Positions 26,515-35,240 are shown, counted from the first letter of the stretch. The stretch: 55,177 nt of DNA from Subtercola boreus (GCF_003399635.1 NZ_NBXB01000019.1:1-55177), one strand, 5' to 3'. Made by a program: numbers and translations. Notes: generated by a model from the sequence alone, not told the origin.

Positions 26515-26910
26515 ATGACCGTGGAAGACTTCGTGAACAGCGCCTGGGAATGGATCCGATCCCCGGGATTCGCGGGCTCGGCCGCCGTGGTCGCTGCGGT
26601 CATCGCGTTCACGACGGCTCGGAAGGATCGGCGTCAGAAGGAACGAGCCGAACGAAAGGCCCAGTGGTGGAGCCGTGCGGAGTGGGCGCTGAATCAGGTG
26701 ACAGACCGGGACGATTTCACAGCCCAGATTGGTCTGAATGTCCTCGACGCGCTGGGTAACAGTGAGTGGGCTGGCGAGCACGAGGGGGATGTCATCGCGG
26801 CCGCAACCGCCCCTTTTCTCAGCGAGAACCAATCGGTGGTTGCTGACAATCCGTCACAGATGGGTGATAATGGGGTGAAAACGAGATCGGAGGCCCACGA
26901 TGACGAATGA
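26515..26910 (+). CDS. small membrane protein of unknown function
   Basis: The 131-residue protein has one N-terminal membrane segment (about residues 18-33, GFAGSAAVVAAVIAFTT) followed by a basic juxtamembrane stretch (ARKDRRQKERAERK) and a soluble tail. The ATG is preceded by -10 TACGCT (26503-26508) and six spacer bases, so a leaderless transcript is likely. Its stop overlaps the next small gene by 11 bases. I do not recognise the family. Confidence 0.7.
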   Translation: MTVEDFVNSAWEWIRSPGFAGSAAVVAAVIAFTTARKDRRQKERAERKAQWWSRAEWALNQVTDRDDFTAQIGLNVLDALGNSEWAGEHEGDVIAAATAPFLSENQSVVADNPSQMGDNGVKTRSEAHDDE

Positions 26911-27112
26911 CGACAGAGCGACGTCGACCTCTGCCTCGGTGCGGAGGCTCTCGAGCGTGGCAGAATCGCAGGCGGCGGGCGCGACCGACGCTCGTGTCGG
27001 TGTGAGCCGCGGCACGCGGATTGCTGCCGCCCGCGCCCGCAGGACGGCCGATGTGAAGCGTGGCAAGGTCACACCGCCGTGGATTATCGAGTTGGCGGAA
27101 TCCGCAGGCTGA
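26900..27112 (+). CDS. small hypothetical protein
   Basis: The 70-residue Ala/Arg/Ser-rich protein begins MTNDDRATSTSASVRRLSS and ends PPWIIELAESAG. It has no membrane segment. GGAGG at 26889-26893 before the ATG, and the overlap with the preceding gene, support a two-gene unit. It has no recognised domain. Confidence 0.55.
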   Translation: MTNDDRATSTSASVRRLSSVAESQAAGATDARVGVSRGTRIAAARARRTADVKRGKVTPPWIIELAESAG

Positions 27113-27160
27113 CCCCGAGGGCCAGTGCGCCGCGTCCGCGCGACACGTCTGCGGTCGGCC

Positions 27161-28237
27161 TCAGACCAGCACCTCGGAGAGGTCGTAGGCGATCGGGCGC
27201 TCGAGCTGCTCGTAGGTGCACGAGCGCGCCTCGCGGTCGGGCCTCCAGCGGTCGAACTGCACGGTGTGCCGAAAACGCTGGCCCTCCATCTGGTCGTAGC
27301 GAACCTCGACGACGAGTTCGGCGCGGAGGCGCACGAACGAGACGTCCTTCGATCCCGAGAAGCGGCTGCGTTCGGTCTCGCCGCGCACCATCTCGCCGTC
27401 GGCGTCCCGCTCGACGTAGGGTTCCAGCTCGTCGATGAGTTCCAGGCGGCGGGCGTCGCTGAAGGCGGAAGCACCGCCGACATTCTGCAGGTCGCCGCCT
27501 GAGTTGTAGAGGCCGAGCAGCAGGGATCCGACGCCCCGGCCGCTGGCGTGCATCCGGTATCCGAGCACCACGACATCGGCCTCACGGTGGTGCTTGGCCT
27601 TCAGCATGATGCGTTTGCCGGGCGCGTAGGCTGCGGCGAGCGGTTTTGCGACGACGCCGTCGAGCCCGGCCCCTTCGAACTCGACCAGCCAGCGCCCGGC
27701 GAGGGCCTCGTCGGTGGTGACCTGGCTGAGGTGCAGCGGATGCCCGAGGCCCGCCATCAGCGTCTCGAGGGCTCTGCGGCGCTCACCGAAGGGGCGGATC
27801 GCGTAGTCGACGTTGTCATCGTCGGAGTCGTCACCCGCGCCGACGCTCAACACGTCGAAGGCGACGAACATCGCCGGTGTCTCGGCGGACAGTTTCGCGA
27901 CGCGGCTGGCCGCCGGATGGATGCGCTGGCTGAGTGCCTCCCAGTCGAGGCGTTCGCGACCGGGCTCGCCGGAGCGCACGACGATCTCGCCGTCGAGCAC
28001 GCACGGCCCGGGCAGCAGGGTCTGGAATGCCTCGACCAGCTCCGGAAAGTAGCGCGTGAGCATCTTCGAGCCGCGGCTACCGATCTCGACGTCGGTTCCG
28101 TCGAAGTAGATGATGGCGCGGAAGCCGTCCCACTTCGGCTCGTAGCTGAGGCCACCCTCGACGCGGTCGGCGCCAGGCACGGTCGGGGTGGCCTTGGCGA
28201 GCATGGGGGTGACGGGGTTCTCCGGGCTGTAACGCAT
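27161..28237 (-). CDS. ATP-dependent DNA ligase, LigC type
   Basis: The 358-residue ligase has the adenylation motif EPKWDGFRA with the nucleophile Lys35, then VLDGEIVV (motif III-like) and VAKPLAAAYAPGKRIMLKAKH (motifs IV-V). The OB-fold domain follows. The length equals that of mycobacterial LigC. No polymerase or nuclease domain is fused, and no Ku gene is in the window. The stand-alone primase-polymerase 2.8 kb away makes a PrimPol-C/LigC-like gap-filling and sealing pair likely. ATG 28237 has CATGAT six bases upstream, which fits the leaderless pattern of this window; GTG 28255 is the alternative. Confidence 0.92.
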   Translation of the reverse strand: MRYSPENPVTPMLAKATPTVPGADRVEGGLSYEPKWDGFRAIIYFDGTDVEIGSRGSKMLTRYFPELVEAFQTLLPGPCVLDGEIVVRSGEPGRERLDWEALSQRIHPAASRVAKLSAETPAMFVAFDVLSVGAGDDSDDDNVDYAIRPFGERRRALETLMAGLGHPLHLSQVTTDEALAGRWLVEFEGAGLDGVVAKPLAAAYAPGKRIMLKAKHHREADVVVLGYRMHASGRGVGSLLLGLYNSGGDLQNVGGASAFSDARRLELIDELEPYVERDADGEMVRGETERSRFSGSKDVSFVRLRAELVVEVRYDQMEGQRFRHTVQFDRWRPDREARSCTYEQLERPIAYDLSEVLV

Positions 28238-28286
28238 GCTCCGATCATGCAGCACGCGTCGCCCCGGCGACAGTGGCTTGCCCCGG

Positions 28287-28754
28287 TCAGAAGTCGTGGT
28301 CGCGGGCCCACATGGCGGCGCTGGCGCGGTCGTCGACACCGAGGTGCCGGAAGATGCTGCCGATGTGCGCCTTCACTGTGCGCTCGGCGATGCCGAGCTC
28401 CTGGCCGATCTGCTTGTTCGAAAGTCCGCGGGTGACGAGTCCGAGCATCTCGGACTCGCGTGCGCTCAGCGGGGAGGTGCGCGCCGAGCCCGCGACATCC
28501 TGCGCCGCAGCCGCAGCCGCAGCCGCAGCCGCCGCAGACGGCGCTGGCAGCGCGACCTGCGCACCCGGCAGGAGCGCGCCCGCCACGCGCGGGTCGAGCG
28601 GGGAATGCCCGAGGGCAGCAGAGCGGATCGCCGCCCGGTGCGACGGCGGCGCCTGCAGCACCTCAGGCATCCGCAGCCGCCAGCGCGTGCGGGCGCCCGG
28701 CGCCGTCGACAGAGCCAGCTCGGCACCCGCCTCCGACACGACGTCTGCCATCAC
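28287..28754 (-). pseudogene. fusion remnant of a two-component system: kinase tail + response-regulator HTH
   Basis: The frame starts ADVVSEAGAELALSTAPG and reaches TRWRLRMPEV, which looks like the very end of a sensor-kinase ATPase domain. It continues directly into IRSAALGHSPLDPRVAGALLP, the inter-domain linker of a NarL-type response regulator. An Ala run follows, then a complete LuxR-type helix-turn-helix (LSARESEMLGLVTRGLSNKQ...). The receiver domain with its phosphoacceptor Asp is missing. A deletion therefore seems to have joined kinase end and regulator linker in frame. A 155-residue DNA-binding protein could still be made, but phosphorylation control is lost. Confidence 0.7.
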
Positions 28755-28759
28755 CCGCA

Positions 28760-28872
28760 GCGGTGGCGACCCAGACGAGCAGGCGCCGTCGTGCGACGGG
28801 GGCCTGATCCCGTCGGCCCGCGGGATCCGTCACGACGATCCAGGCGTCGGCGGTGGTCGGGTGAGCTGGCAT
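28760..28872 (-). pseudogene. 5' remnant of the sensor histidine kinase
   Basis: Reading the minus strand from ATG 28872 gives MPAHPTTADAWIVVTDPAG and then RRRLLVWVATA, the basic flank and first turn of a membrane segment as in NarL-partner sensor kinases. The frame then shifts into the kinase tail near 28755-28765. Membrane, dimerisation and most catalytic parts are gone. It belongs with the adjacent regulator remnant. Confidence 0.6.
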
Positions 28873-28953
28873 CGGGTGTCTTGACCCCCTTCTTCGACTC
28901 GCGTTCATGTAGGCGACAGGCGCCGGGCGATCCACTCGGTGCCGCACGGCTCG

Positions 28954-28959
28954 TACAAT
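28954..28959 (+). promoter_or_regulatory. probable -10 box upstream of the zinc-ribbon gene
   Basis: TACAAT is a near-consensus -10. Transcription from about 28966 would give a ~105-nt leader before ATG 29072. No clear -35 is seen. Confidence 0.45.
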
Positions 28960-29071
28960 CTAACTGGCGCGGTTTCGTATTCACGATCGCACAGGTTGCG
29001 ACAGCGGCGCCCTCGCACGGATTCACAACACGAACGCGGCACTCGGTGCGGCACAGAGGGGCACAACAGTC

Positions 29072-29686
29072 ATGGCAGCAAGCACGGGAATGAAGTGTCC
29101 CGTCTGTGGCAAGTCCGTCGGTGTCGGCCTGGTCTCGGGCACGCTGATCCAGCACGAGAACAAGAACGGAGAGCGGTGCGCGGGCACGGGCCAGGCTCCC
29201 GTCGTGGCGGCCCCCCGGGCATCCGCAGGCTCCGGATCGGGTTCGGCGGCGACATCCCGCGCCCGTTCCTCCGCGGGTTCGGCGGCGGCCGAGCGGTACA
29301 AGCCGTCGACCGGCACGAGTGTGACCGGCGCGGGTTCGGGTGCCGGTGCCGGAGGTTCGGCGGCGGCGCGGCAGACCGCTCCGGCGCGTCGCGGCGTCAC
29401 CGTGCGGAAGGTCGAAGTCAACCAGGAGTGGTTGAAGGCCCGCGAGGAGAAGCAGGAACGCCTGCGCCTCGAGCGCGAGGACCGCGCGCGCGCCCGCAAC
29501 GAGATCTACTCGACCGGGATCGGCGAGGAGGGTGCGGGCGCCGATGCCTCCGAGGTTCCGCCCAGCGCCGATGTGCCTGAAGACGACACCGAAACCACCG
29601 AAACCACCGAAACTACCGAAACCACCGAAACCACGACCGACAGCACCACCGAAGAATTCACCGGGGAGCCCTCCGCGACGTCGTAG
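29072..29686 (+). CDS. zinc-ribbon-like protein with low-complexity tail
   Basis: The 204-residue protein starts MAASTGMKCPVCGKSVGVGL and continues with HENKNGERCAGTG. The CxxC...H...C pattern could hold one zinc ion. Residues ~45-110 are Ala/Gly/Ser-rich, a basic charged helix follows (WLKAREEKQERLRLEREDRARARNE), and the C-terminus is acidic with five Glu-Thr-Thr units encoded by 9-bp tandem repeats (29590-29635). No known enzyme domain is visible; nucleic-acid binding would be a guess. It ends on the TAG that forms the -10 box of the next gene. Confidence 0.7.
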   Translation: MAASTGMKCPVCGKSVGVGLVSGTLIQHENKNGERCAGTGQAPVVAAPRASAGSGSGSAATSRARSSAGSAAAERYKPSTGTSVTGAGSGAGAGGSAAARQTAPARRGVTVRKVEVNQEWLKAREEKQERLRLEREDRARARNEIYSTGIGEEGAGADASEVPPSADVPEDDTETTETTETTETTETTTDSTTEEFTGEPSATS

Positions 29687-29695
29687 AGTCGGAAC

Positions 29696-30565
29696 ATGAG
29701 ACTCGGTATCCACTTCGCGAACTTCACCCTCCCCGGCGGCCCCGAAGCCCTCGCCCCCACGCTTGCGGCGACGGCCGAAGCGGCGGAGGCGGGCGGCGTT
29801 TCGCTGTTCACCCTGATGGACCACTGGTTCCAGATGGAGAGCCTGGCGACATCCTTCGATCCGATGCTCGAGGGCTACACCTCGCTCGGGTTCCTCGCCG
29901 GCAAGACGAAGACCATGCGCCTCGGGCTGCTCGTCACCGGAGTCACCTACCGCCACCCCGGGCTGCTGGCGAAGATCGTCACCACCCTCGACGTGCTGTC
30001 GGAGGGTCGCGCGATGCTCGGCATCGGTGCCGCCTGGTATGAGCGCGAGCACCTCGGCCTCGGCGTGCCCTATCCCGACATCAGCGAGCGGTTCGAACGT
30101 CTCGAGGAGACCCTGCAGATCTGCCAGCAGATGTGGAGCGACAACACCGGTCCCTACGACGGCACGCACTACCAGCTCGCCGAGACGATCTGCGTGCCGC
30201 AGCCCCTGCAGAAGCCCGGCCCGCCCATCATGATCGGCGGCAGCGGCGAGAAGAAGACCCTGCGGCTCGTTGCCCAGTACGGCAATGCCTGCAACATCTT
30301 CGACATCGGCGTGGAGGGCGTCGCGCACAAGCTCGACGTGCTGCGCGGGCACTGCGACGCGCTCGGCACCGACTATGACGCGATCGAGAAGACGCTCATC
30401 ACGGGCGCTGACGCTCTGGATGCTCCCGACACGTTCCTCGCCACGATGGAGCAGTACGCGGCCATCGGCATCGAACTCGTGACGACGGCGCCGAGCTCGC
30501 CCGAGCCGGCCGCGTGGGTCGCCCGCACGACGGAGGCCGTTGTGCCGCGCCTGTCCGCGATCTGA
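29696..30565 (+). CDS. LLM-class F420-dependent oxidoreductase
   Basis: The 289-residue protein has the luciferase-like TIM-barrel pattern: MRLGIHFANFTLPGG, SLFTLMDHWFQM, MRLGLLVTGVTYRHPGLLAK, LDVLSEGRAMLGIGAAWYE and PIMIGGSGEKKTLRLVAQY. Family members use F420H2 for two-electron redox steps on varied substrates. TAGAGT at 29684-29689 lies exactly 6 bases before the ATG and contains the stop codon of the previous gene, so this gene probably has its own leaderless promoter. The substrate is unknown. Confidence 0.93.
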   Translation: MRLGIHFANFTLPGGPEALAPTLAATAEAAEAGGVSLFTLMDHWFQMESLATSFDPMLEGYTSLGFLAGKTKTMRLGLLVTGVTYRHPGLLAKIVTTLDVLSEGRAMLGIGAAWYEREHLGLGVPYPDISERFERLEETLQICQQMWSDNTGPYDGTHYQLAETICVPQPLQKPGPPIMIGGSGEKKTLRLVAQYGNACNIFDIGVEGVAHKLDVLRGHCDALGTDYDAIEKTLITGADALDAPDTFLATMEQYAAIGIELVTTAPSSPEPAAWVARTTEAVVPRLSAI

Positions 30566-30632
30566 CGCGCGCGATCTGACGCGCGGCTCGCTCACGCTCC
30601 TCGAGCGCGCCCGCGTGCGCTCGTGCCGAATG

Positions 30633-30698
30633 GCGATCGAGAGGACGCTAAGTGCACCAATCCGCGTCCATGGGAGCACTTGGCGTCCTCTCGAGCGC
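30633..30698 (+). repeat. long inverted repeat after the F420 oxidoreductase
   Basis: The core arms TCGAGAGGACGCTAAGTGC (30637-30655) and its partner (30676-30694) pair over 19 positions with one G-T wobble. Pairing continues outward (30633-30635 with 30696-30698) and inward (CC with GG), leaving an 8-nt apical loop CCGCGTCC. It starts 68 bases after the stop codon. Confidence 0.85.
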
Positions 30699-30710
30699 GG
30701 ATGCGGCGCG

Positions 30711-30756
30711 TGGCGAGCGCGCGCGGCGGGTGGCGAGCGCGCGCGGCGGGTGGCGA
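30711..30756 (+). repeat. 20-bp tandem repeat, 2.3 copies
   Basis: The unit TGGCGAGCGCGCGCGGCGGG occurs at 30711-30730 and 30731-30750, with a six-base partial copy after it. A related degenerate copy (GCGGCGCG) precedes it. Confidence 0.85.
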
Positions 30757-30910
30757 CGGAGGGCTGCGCCAGAGGGAGGTGACTGCCGCAGGGAGAGGGG
30801 GCTACGGCGGAGATAGGGCGAACGGCGGATGCCCGAGGGGGGTCTTAGCGGCGAGCGTGAGGGCATCGATCCGAGAGGCGCCCGAACGGCGCCGACGAAA
30901 GAAGCCGCAC

Positions 30911-31210
30911 ATGCAGATCTCCGAAGCCTCCTTCCTCCACCTCCAGGCCAGTGAGGAGCAGCGGTTCACCCGCGAACTCGAACTCCGGCGCCTCGCCCGT
31001 GAACGCTTCGGTGACCAGGGCGCGCCGCTCGGGCCCTCGGTGCTCGAGCGAATGATCCACGCCCTCGGGCTCGGTGCCGGGCGCCGGGCGACGAGACGGC
31101 TGCACGCGGCCCGCGTCATCGCCGAACGGCGGATGGCGCTCCGCCGCTCATCGGTGGGTGGCGTCGCCCCCGCTGGCCGCCCCGCCGAGCCCGCCTCCGC
31201 CGCCCGGTGA
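30911..31210 (+). CDS. small hypothetical protein
   Basis: The 99-residue protein starts MQISEASFLHLQASEEQRF and continues with a basic, helical middle (RELELRRLARERFGDQ, RMIHALGLGAGRRATRRL) and a Pro/Ala tail. It has no membrane segment or signal peptide. The region upstream of ATG 30911 is repeat-derived, so that ATG is the natural start; GAAAG lies about ten bases before it. Family not recognised. Confidence 0.6.
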   Translation: MQISEASFLHLQASEEQRFTRELELRRLARERFGDQGAPLGPSVLERMIHALGLGAGRRATRRLHAARVIAERRMALRRSSVGGVAPAGRPAEPASAAR

Positions 31211-31282
31211 CGGCGGAGCGGTCGCCCGGCCTCGCCCGTGTCACCCCGTGACGCTGTCGGCGGCCGGTGGCACGATGGGGGA

Positions 31283-34200
31283 ATGCAGACCATCACCCCG
31301 GCATCCCTCGTCGGCCGCGAGTCCGAGCTCGCGGCCCTCGCGAGCGCGTATGCCGATGCCGCAGACGGCGCTTTTCGGGTGGTCATCGTGGGAGGTGAGG
31401 CCGGCATCGGCAAGACGCGACTGATCGCCGAGTTCCTGGCCGACGTGCCGCAATCCTCGTTCGTCGTGCGCGGCCAGTCCGTCGACCTCGGAATCGACGC
31501 CACGCCCTACGCGCCGGTGGTGGCGGTGCTGCGTTCGCTGCGGGAACAACAGGGAGCCGATACGTTCGCCGCTCTCGCCGGGTCGGGATTCCGTGCGCTC
31601 GCCGTGCTGCTTCCGGAGATGCTGGCAGCAGGGGGCGGCGGACCTGATCCCGCCGCAGTCGGCGGAGGCGCGGATCCCGGCGCGAGCGCCGGACAGGGGA
31701 GTGCCGAACGGCTCTTCGGCGCGGTGGCCTCGCTTCTCGAGGCGGCCTCGGTCGAGCATCCACTCGTCGTCGTGATCGAGGACCTGCACTGGGCCGACCA
31801 GGCCACCCTGTCGCTTCTCGGCTTTCTCATCAGGCTCCTCGACGAGGCGGCGCTGCTGTTCGTGCTGACGTTCCGGAGCGATGAGCTGGCCCGAGGCAGC
31901 GCCCTGCGCCGGTGGATGCCCGAGGTCGATCGCAGTCCGCGCGTCAACCGGCTCGAACTCCGGCGGCTCACGCGCAAGCAGGTGCGCCAGCTCGCCACGA
32001 ACATCCGGGGCCGGGCGCCCGACAGTCGGGAGATCTCCCTCGTCGTCGAACGCACTGACGGTGTGCCGTTCTTCGTCGAGGAGCTCTTCGGCTGTGGTCC
32101 GTCGTTCAGCATCGACGGGCTTCCGGAGACGCTCCGCGGTATTCTGCTCGCCCGCTACGACACTCTGACCGCGCCCGCCCAGAAACTGATGCGCCTGCTC
32201 GCGGCTGGCGGCATGCGGATCGAACACGAGCTCCTTCAGGCGGTCACCGACGAATCGCCCGACGCGATCGACTCCGCCGCGCACGAGGGGGTGCTGGCGA
32301 GCATCCTCGTCGTGAACGACACCGCCTACGCGTTTCGGCACGCGCTCGTTCGGGAGGCCATCCACGACCAGCTGCTACCCGGCGAGCGTGTGCGGTTCCA
32401 CACCCGATTTGCCGAGGCGCTGGCGACTCCGGCCGGCGGCTGGTGTGTCGACTCCTCCGTCGTGTCGTACCACTGGATGATCGCCCACAACTCGCGGAAC
32501 GCCTTCGAGTCGGCGATCGCTGCCATGGCCGAGGCGAGAAGGGCCTTCGCGTTCCTCGGCGCAGCCCGCATGGGCGAACGCGCGCTGGAACTCTGGGACC
32601 AGGTCGAGGAGCCTGCCGCCCTGGCAGGCCGATCCCGGGTGGAACTCCTCGCGGACACCGCGCATTCGTTGCGGAATGCGGGCGAGAGCGACCGTGCTGT
32701 CGCGCTGATCGACGACGCGATCGCGCTGGCGGTGGAGGAGGGGCTGGGCCGGTTGCCGGGCGCTGCAGCCGTTGCGAGGCGGACGGGGGTTCCCGGTGAG
32801 TCACTCTCTCCCGAAGTCTTCGCCCGGCTCCTTCGCGACAAGGCCTCGTACCTCGCGAACCTCGGCCAGGTCGGCTCGGTGGAGCTGCTGCGCCAGGCAC
32901 TGGAGGTGCTCGGGGGCAGCCCGCCGAGCGTGCTCCGGGCGAATGTGCTGGGCGAGCTCGCAGCTCGTCTCATGCTCGACGCCCTGTTCGATGACGCGGT
33001 CGACACGGCCGATGCGGCCTACGCGGAGGCCGAACGGGTCGACTCCGGTGCTCGCATGTCGGTCGCGCTGAACATCCGCGGATTCTCCCGCTTCGCCCGC
33101 GGACAGGTCGAGGAGGGCCTCGCCGATCTGGGTCTCTCGGAGGCGCTCAGCCACGGCAACGACTCGGCCCGGCTCCGTCACGCGGTGAACCTCTCAGACG
33201 CGCTCGCGTTGATCGGCCGGTTCGGGGAGGCGATCGAGACAGCGGAGGCGGGTGCCGAGTTCGCCCGCGCCCGCGGCGTGGAGCGCACATCGGGCGTGTT
33301 CCTGACGTTGAGCGTCTCCTCGTCGCTCTTCGCCCTCGGGCAGACCGAGCGCGCCGGCGAGCTCCTCGACCACGCCCTCGAGCTCGATCCGCCCATCGGT
33401 TACCGCGCACCCGTCCAGAGGCTGAAGCTCCATTCCACCCTGTGGTCGGGCGACATCGCCGAAGCGGAACGGCTGCTGCGGGGGTGGCGCCCGGGGCTCC
33501 GGCAACAGTTGCGCATCGACGTCGCGCAGCGCCTCGGGCTGGCGATCGTCGCCGGCGAGATCGCCCTGGCAGTGGGTGCGGTCGAGCGGGCGTGGTCGGA
33601 GGTGGCCGTGCTCCTGGAGCCCGGGCATCGGGCCTTCCCCGCCTACGACCTGCCGTTGGTGTGGGTGGCGGCCCGCGTCGTCGCAACCGCGCGGGCGACG
33701 GGGTTGCAGCTCACCGTGCCGGTTCCGGATGGCGGCGTTCCGCCGCTGGGCGTGGGTGCCGCCGCGCCGGCGGATCTGCTGCGCGTGGATGCTGCCGTGT
33801 CGGCGACGCCGCACCTCAGGGGTGCTGTGGCACCCGCAGACACCTCGATCGCGCTCGAAGAAGGGCTCCGCGGCGTGCTCGCCGCCTCCCTCACCTGGCC
33901 CACAGCCGCACCCTACGCCGCCCTGGTGGAGGCCGAGTTCGGCGGCGCCCGCGGAACCGGAACAGACGCAGCGCTGTGGATGCTCGCCGCCGCTGCCTGC
34001 GAGGTACCGTCCGTGCCGGTGCACCTCCGCGCCTACGCGGCCCTGCGCGCGGCGGAGGCGTTCGCGCTGGCCGCTGACAGGGCATCCGCTCGCCGTTGGG
34101 CGCAGCTCGCCCGCGAGCAGGCGGCACCGATTGGCGCGGTGCTCGTGACCGCCCGCGTCGTGGAGCTCGAGCGGAGGGTCGGCCCGATGGCCGTGGGAAC

Positions 34201-34447
34201 GCGTACCGGGCCGCACACCTCGCCCCGGTCATCCGCAGCTCCCGAACTCACCCTCGAGGTGCCCCTGACGGAGCGGGAGCGGCAGGTGCTCGACCTGCTG
34301 GCCCACGGTCTCACCAACCGCCAGATAGCCGACCGGCTCTTTATCAGCGTGAAGACCGCGAGCGTGCACGTGTCGAACATCCTGCGGAAGACCGGCTCCG
34401 CGAGCCGCACCGAGGCCGCCTACGTAGCCCGCAGCCTGCGCCTCTGA
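31283..34447 (+). CDS. large LuxR-family (LAL) transcriptional regulator
   Basis: The 1054-residue regulator has an N-terminal STAND/AAA ATPase: Walker A GEAGIGKT at residues 38-45 and Walker B VVVIEDLHWADQATLSLLG. A long helical, TPR-like middle follows, and a C-terminal LuxR helix-turn-helix (LTERERQVLDLLAHGLTNRQ...) occupies the last ~60 residues. LAL proteins of the MalT type bind an inducer and ATP, then oligomerise on promoters. CACGAT six bases before ATG 31283 resembles the leaderless -10 pattern. Its target genes are not evident; it stands alone, followed by a small membrane protein. Confidence 0.92.
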   Translation: MQTITPASLVGRESELAALASAYADAADGAFRVVIVGGEAGIGKTRLIAEFLADVPQSSFVVRGQSVDLGIDATPYAPVVAVLRSLREQQGADTFAALAGSGFRALAVLLPEMLAAGGGGPDPAAVGGGADPGASAGQGSAERLFGAVASLLEAASVEHPLVVVIEDLHWADQATLSLLGFLIRLLDEAALLFVLTFRSDELARGSALRRWMPEVDRSPRVNRLELRRLTRKQVRQLATNIRGRAPDSREISLVVERTDGVPFFVEELFGCGPSFSIDGLPETLRGILLARYDTLTAPAQKLMRLLAAGGMRIEHELLQAVTDESPDAIDSAAHEGVLASILVVNDTAYAFRHALVREAIHDQLLPGERVRFHTRFAEALATPAGGWCVDSSVVSYHWMIAHNSRNAFESAIAAMAEARRAFAFLGAARMGERALELWDQVEEPAALAGRSRVELLADTAHSLRNAGESDRAVALIDDAIALAVEEGLGRLPGAAAVARRTGVPGESLSPEVFARLLRDKASYLANLGQVGSVELLRQALEVLGGSPPSVLRANVLGELAARLMLDALFDDAVDTADAAYAEAERVDSGARMSVALNIRGFSRFARGQVEEGLADLGLSEALSHGNDSARLRHAVNLSDALALIGRFGEAIETAEAGAEFARARGVERTSGVFLTLSVSSSLFALGQTERAGELLDHALELDPPIGYRAPVQRLKLHSTLWSGDIAEAERLLRGWRPGLRQQLRIDVAQRLGLAIVAGEIALAVGAVERAWSEVAVLLEPGHRAFPAYDLPLVWVAARVVATARATGLQLTVPVPDGGVPPLGVGAAAPADLLRVDAAVSATPHLRGAVAPADTSIALEEGLRGVLAASLTWPTAAPYAALVEAEFGGARGTGTDAALWMLAAAACEVPSVPVHLRAYAALRAAEAFALAADRASARRWAQLAREQAAPIGAVLVTARVVELERRVGPMAVGTRTGPHTSPRSSAAPELTLEVPLTERERQVLDLLAHGLTNRQIADRLFISVKTASVHVSNILRKTGSASRTEAAYVARSLRL

Positions 34448-34547
34448 ACGGCTTGGCTCCAGCCGACTAGGGCATCTGCCCGATGTGCGCCCGGCACCTC
34501 AGCGACGAATCTCGACACCACACGAGAAACGTCACGAAAGGCGCACC

Positions 34548-34700
34548 ATGTTCTTCCTCATCCTGCTCGCCCTGCTTTCCGCCATCGCCGTCGTGGCCAC
34601 CATCGTCCAGGTGAGGCGCGACGGGTATGCACCTGTCGCCGCCCGGCCGGGAACACCTCCTGCAAGACAACCCTCGCGGCACGTCGGGGGTGGTCGCTAG
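34548..34700 (+). CDS. single-span small membrane protein
   Basis: This 50-residue protein begins MFFLILLALLSAIAVVATIV, a membrane helix, followed by a basic, Pro-rich tail ending RHVGGGR. GAAAGG at 34535-34540 lies 7 bases before the ATG. Function unknown. Confidence 0.65.
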   Translation: MFFLILLALLSAIAVVATIVQVRRDGYAPVAARPGTPPARQPSRHVGGGR

Positions 34701-34759
34701 GCTGACCGCGAAGGTCGGTTCGGGGAGCCACTGCCGGCCACCGTCACGAAGGAGTTCCC

Positions 34760-35236
34760 ATGCAGGCAATCAGTCCGTTCCTCTGGTTCGACAACCAGGC
34801 CGAACAGGCGGCAGAGTTCTACGTCTCCATCTTCGACAACTCGTCGATCACGAGCATCTCGCGCTACCCCGAAGGGTCTCCCTACCCCGCAGGCACTGCG
34901 ATGGGTGTCAACTTCGTGCTCGACGGCCTCGAATTCCAGGCCCTGAACGCGGGCCCGATGTTCCACTTCACCGAGGCGATCTCGTTCTTCGTGCCCGCCG
35001 AGACGCAGGAGCGCATCGACTACCTCTGGCAGGCGCTCCTCGCCGGCGGCGGCACCGAGTCGCAGTGCGGCTGGCTGAAAGACCGGTTCGGGCTGTCCTG
35101 GCAGATCGTGCCCCCGGCCCTCGGGCAGTTGTTGGGCGACCCCGACCCCGAGAAGTCCAGCCGCACGATGCAGGCGATGTTGAAGATGCAGAAGATCGTC
35201 ATCGCCGACCTCCAGCGCGCGCACGACGGGGAGTGA
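34760..35236 (+). CDS. VOC-family protein, PhnB/3-demethylubiquinone-methyltransferase-like fold
   Basis: The 158-residue protein begins ISPFLWFDNQAEQAAEFYVSI, the usual opening of PhnB-like vicinal-oxygen-chelate proteins. It shows GTESQCGWLKDRFGLSWQIVP, also typical. Despite the common annotation it is not a methyltransferase. AAGGAG at 34748-34753 precedes the ATG. It is followed 4 bases later by the DinB-like gene, so the two are probably cotranscribed. The substrate is unknown. Confidence 0.9.
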   Translation: MQAISPFLWFDNQAEQAAEFYVSIFDNSSITSISRYPEGSPYPAGTAMGVNFVLDGLEFQALNAGPMFHFTEAISFFVPAETQERIDYLWQALLAGGGTESQCGWLKDRFGLSWQIVPPALGQLLGDPDPEKSSRTMQAMLKMQKIVIADLQRAHDGE

Positions 35237-35240
35237 GCCG

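Larger units (their letters stand above)
30566..30910. other. 345-base spacer with hairpin and tandem repeats
   Basis: The spacer begins after the oxidoreductase stop and holds the long inverted repeat at 30633-30698 and the 20-bp tandem repeat at 30711-30756. The remainder is G-rich, with no further gene recognised before ATG 30911. An open frame runs through it from 30623 but its sequence is repeat-derived. Confidence 0.6.

Noticed and set aside
30623-30910. Upstream extension of the 99-residue protein from ATG 30623
   Set aside because: The added 96 residues would be translated from the hairpin and the 20-bp tandem repeat, which is unlikely to be coding.
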